From Pseudosulfitobacter pseudonitzschiae (GTDB lineage Bacteria; Pseudomonadota; Alphaproteobacteria; Rhodobacterales; Rhodobacteraceae): DNA of 64,000 nt. The stretch's first letter is position 1; every line of letters begins with the position of its first letter. The translations under genes were made by a program, and so were the position numbers. The stretch spans positions 124,001-188,000 of the forward strand of contig NZ_CP022416.1 of the NCBI RefSeq assembly GCF_002222635.1, read 5' to 3'. Under the pieces are notes generated by a model. The model did no database searches and was not told the DNA's origin. It worked only from the letters and a program-made list of their open reading frames with translations. Below, piece by piece: positions 63,516 to 64,000 of this stretch.

Positions 63516-63932
63516 ATGCCCGATCTCAAGTCCATTCTGGAAACCGCACTTTACGTCGATGATATGGATCGCGCGACGACCTTCTACGAGGATGTCATGC
63601 AGTTGCCATCGTTGATGACGTCAGAGCGATTGTGCGCTTTCAACGTGAACGATGCCAATGTGCTGCTGTTGTTCATCCGAGGCGGTACATTGGAGCCGGT
63701 AGACACAGGTCATGGTATTATTCCACCCCATAACGGTGTCGGGCAACTGCACGTGGCCTTTTCCTGCACCCACGACATGCTGCCCGCGTGGCAAGATCAT
63801 TTGCAGGCAAAGGGCGTCGACATCGAGGGCGAGACCAGCTGGAAACGTGGGGGAAGAAGCATCTATTTTCGTGACCCTGACGGCAACCTGCTAGAGATCG
63901 CTACTTCGCCGGGCCTGTGGTCAGGGTTCTGA
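63516..63932 (+). CDS. VOC family protein (glyoxalase/bleomycin-resistance-like)
   Basis: 138-residue single VOC domain. Features: ETALYVDDMDRATTFYEDVMQL, the His of VGQLHVAFSC, and YFRDPDGNLLEIATSPGLW with the metal Glu near the end. CAGGAGAAGATC precedes the ATG. Possible dioxygenase, isomerase or binding protein. The remaining 68 bases of the window hold nothing recognisable. Confidence 0.88.
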   Translation: MPDLKSILETALYVDDMDRATTFYEDVMQLPSLMTSERLCAFNVNDANVLLLFIRGGTLEPVDTGHGIIPPHNGVGQLHVAFSCTHDMLPAWQDHLQAKGVDIEGETSWKRGGRSIYFRDPDGNLLEIATSPGLWSGF

Positions 63933-64000
63933 TTCAGGGTTGAGCAAGCCATCCTACGGCGCGACCTCGCTACGATCTGCTCCGGCTAGAATGCGGTGCC

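Noticed and set aside
1-64000. tRNA, rRNA, CRISPR arrays, prophage genes
   Set aside because: Scanned for; nothing with the expected structure or repeat pattern was seen.

Overview
The window looks like chromosome of a marine alphaproteobacterium of the Roseobacter/Rhodobacterales type. This is inferred from the GC-rich coding bias, two TRAP transporter systems, a nirK/nor/nnr denitrification block with NnrR-type boxes, a BCCT carrier, peptide and siderophore ABC systems, and small conserved proteins typical of that group. No rRNA, tRNA or CRISPR was seen. Genes are dense and mostly in short operons. Many starts had to be moved inward from the longest possible reading frame.

Layout. (1) 45-4163: a TRAP transporter operon (dctM, dctQ, dctP, minus strand) divergent from a GntR/UTRA regulator, with an AT-rich imperfect palindrome between them. 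(2) 4164-5391: a gene-free scar holding a decayed IS5-family transposase fused to an IS6-family C-terminal fragment, ending just before the nirK promoter. (3) 5392-15984: a nitrite-to-nitrous-oxide block, with nirK-nirV, the operon norC-norB-norQ-norD-(57-aa membrane protein)-nnrT-like-nnrU on the minus strand, a DUF1858 gene, nnrR, pseudoazurin and nnrS. TTGCG-N4-CRCAA boxes sit upstream of nirK and in the divergent norC/DUF1858 spacer. (4) 16287-21705: LysR regulator, amidase and a second TRAP operon. (5) 22144-23102: an IS630 transposase whose two frames meet at an A8 run. (6) 23290-26357: a BCCT transporter, a strong terminator hairpin and a polytopic membrane protein. (7) 26692-38809: an M20 amidohydrolase, an aminothiazoline-carboxylate hydrolase-like protein, a flavin oxidoreductase, a cysteine-desulfurase-like PLP enzyme and a Dpp-type ABC importer on the minus strand, followed by SDR, VOC and Lrp/AsnC genes on the plus strand. 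The set reads like a catabolic unit for a cysteine-derived or N-acylated amino compound. (8) 38834-43365: small proteins, a cupin, a Crp/Fnr regulator, a PhnB-like VOC protein, a tandem DUF1428 protein and an HxlR regulator. (9) 43435-52338: a siderophore uptake cluster (ABC ATPase, two permeases, binding protein, AraC regulator, TonB-dependent receptor, fused ABC exporter). (10) 52468-57710: an exported Sel1-repeat protein, a CHAT (caspase-like) protein in the same frame beyond a single TGA, and a coupled peptidoglycan-binding-domain protein. (11) 57750-63932: cytochrome b561, PACE efflux protein, a small exported protein, a LuxR-HTH/alpha-beta-hydrolase fusion that lacks the nucleophile and is coupled to an MFS symporter, a one-TM protein and a VOC protein.

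How parts work together. Region 3 encodes reduction of nitrite to NO (NirK, fed by pseudoazurin) and NO to N2O (NorCB, matured by NorQD), under NO-sensing NnrR. No nitrate or nitrous oxide reductase is present here. The least explained loci are the CHAT locus (region 10), the dead-hydrolase regulator (region 11) and the thiazoline/cysteine-type cluster (region 7).
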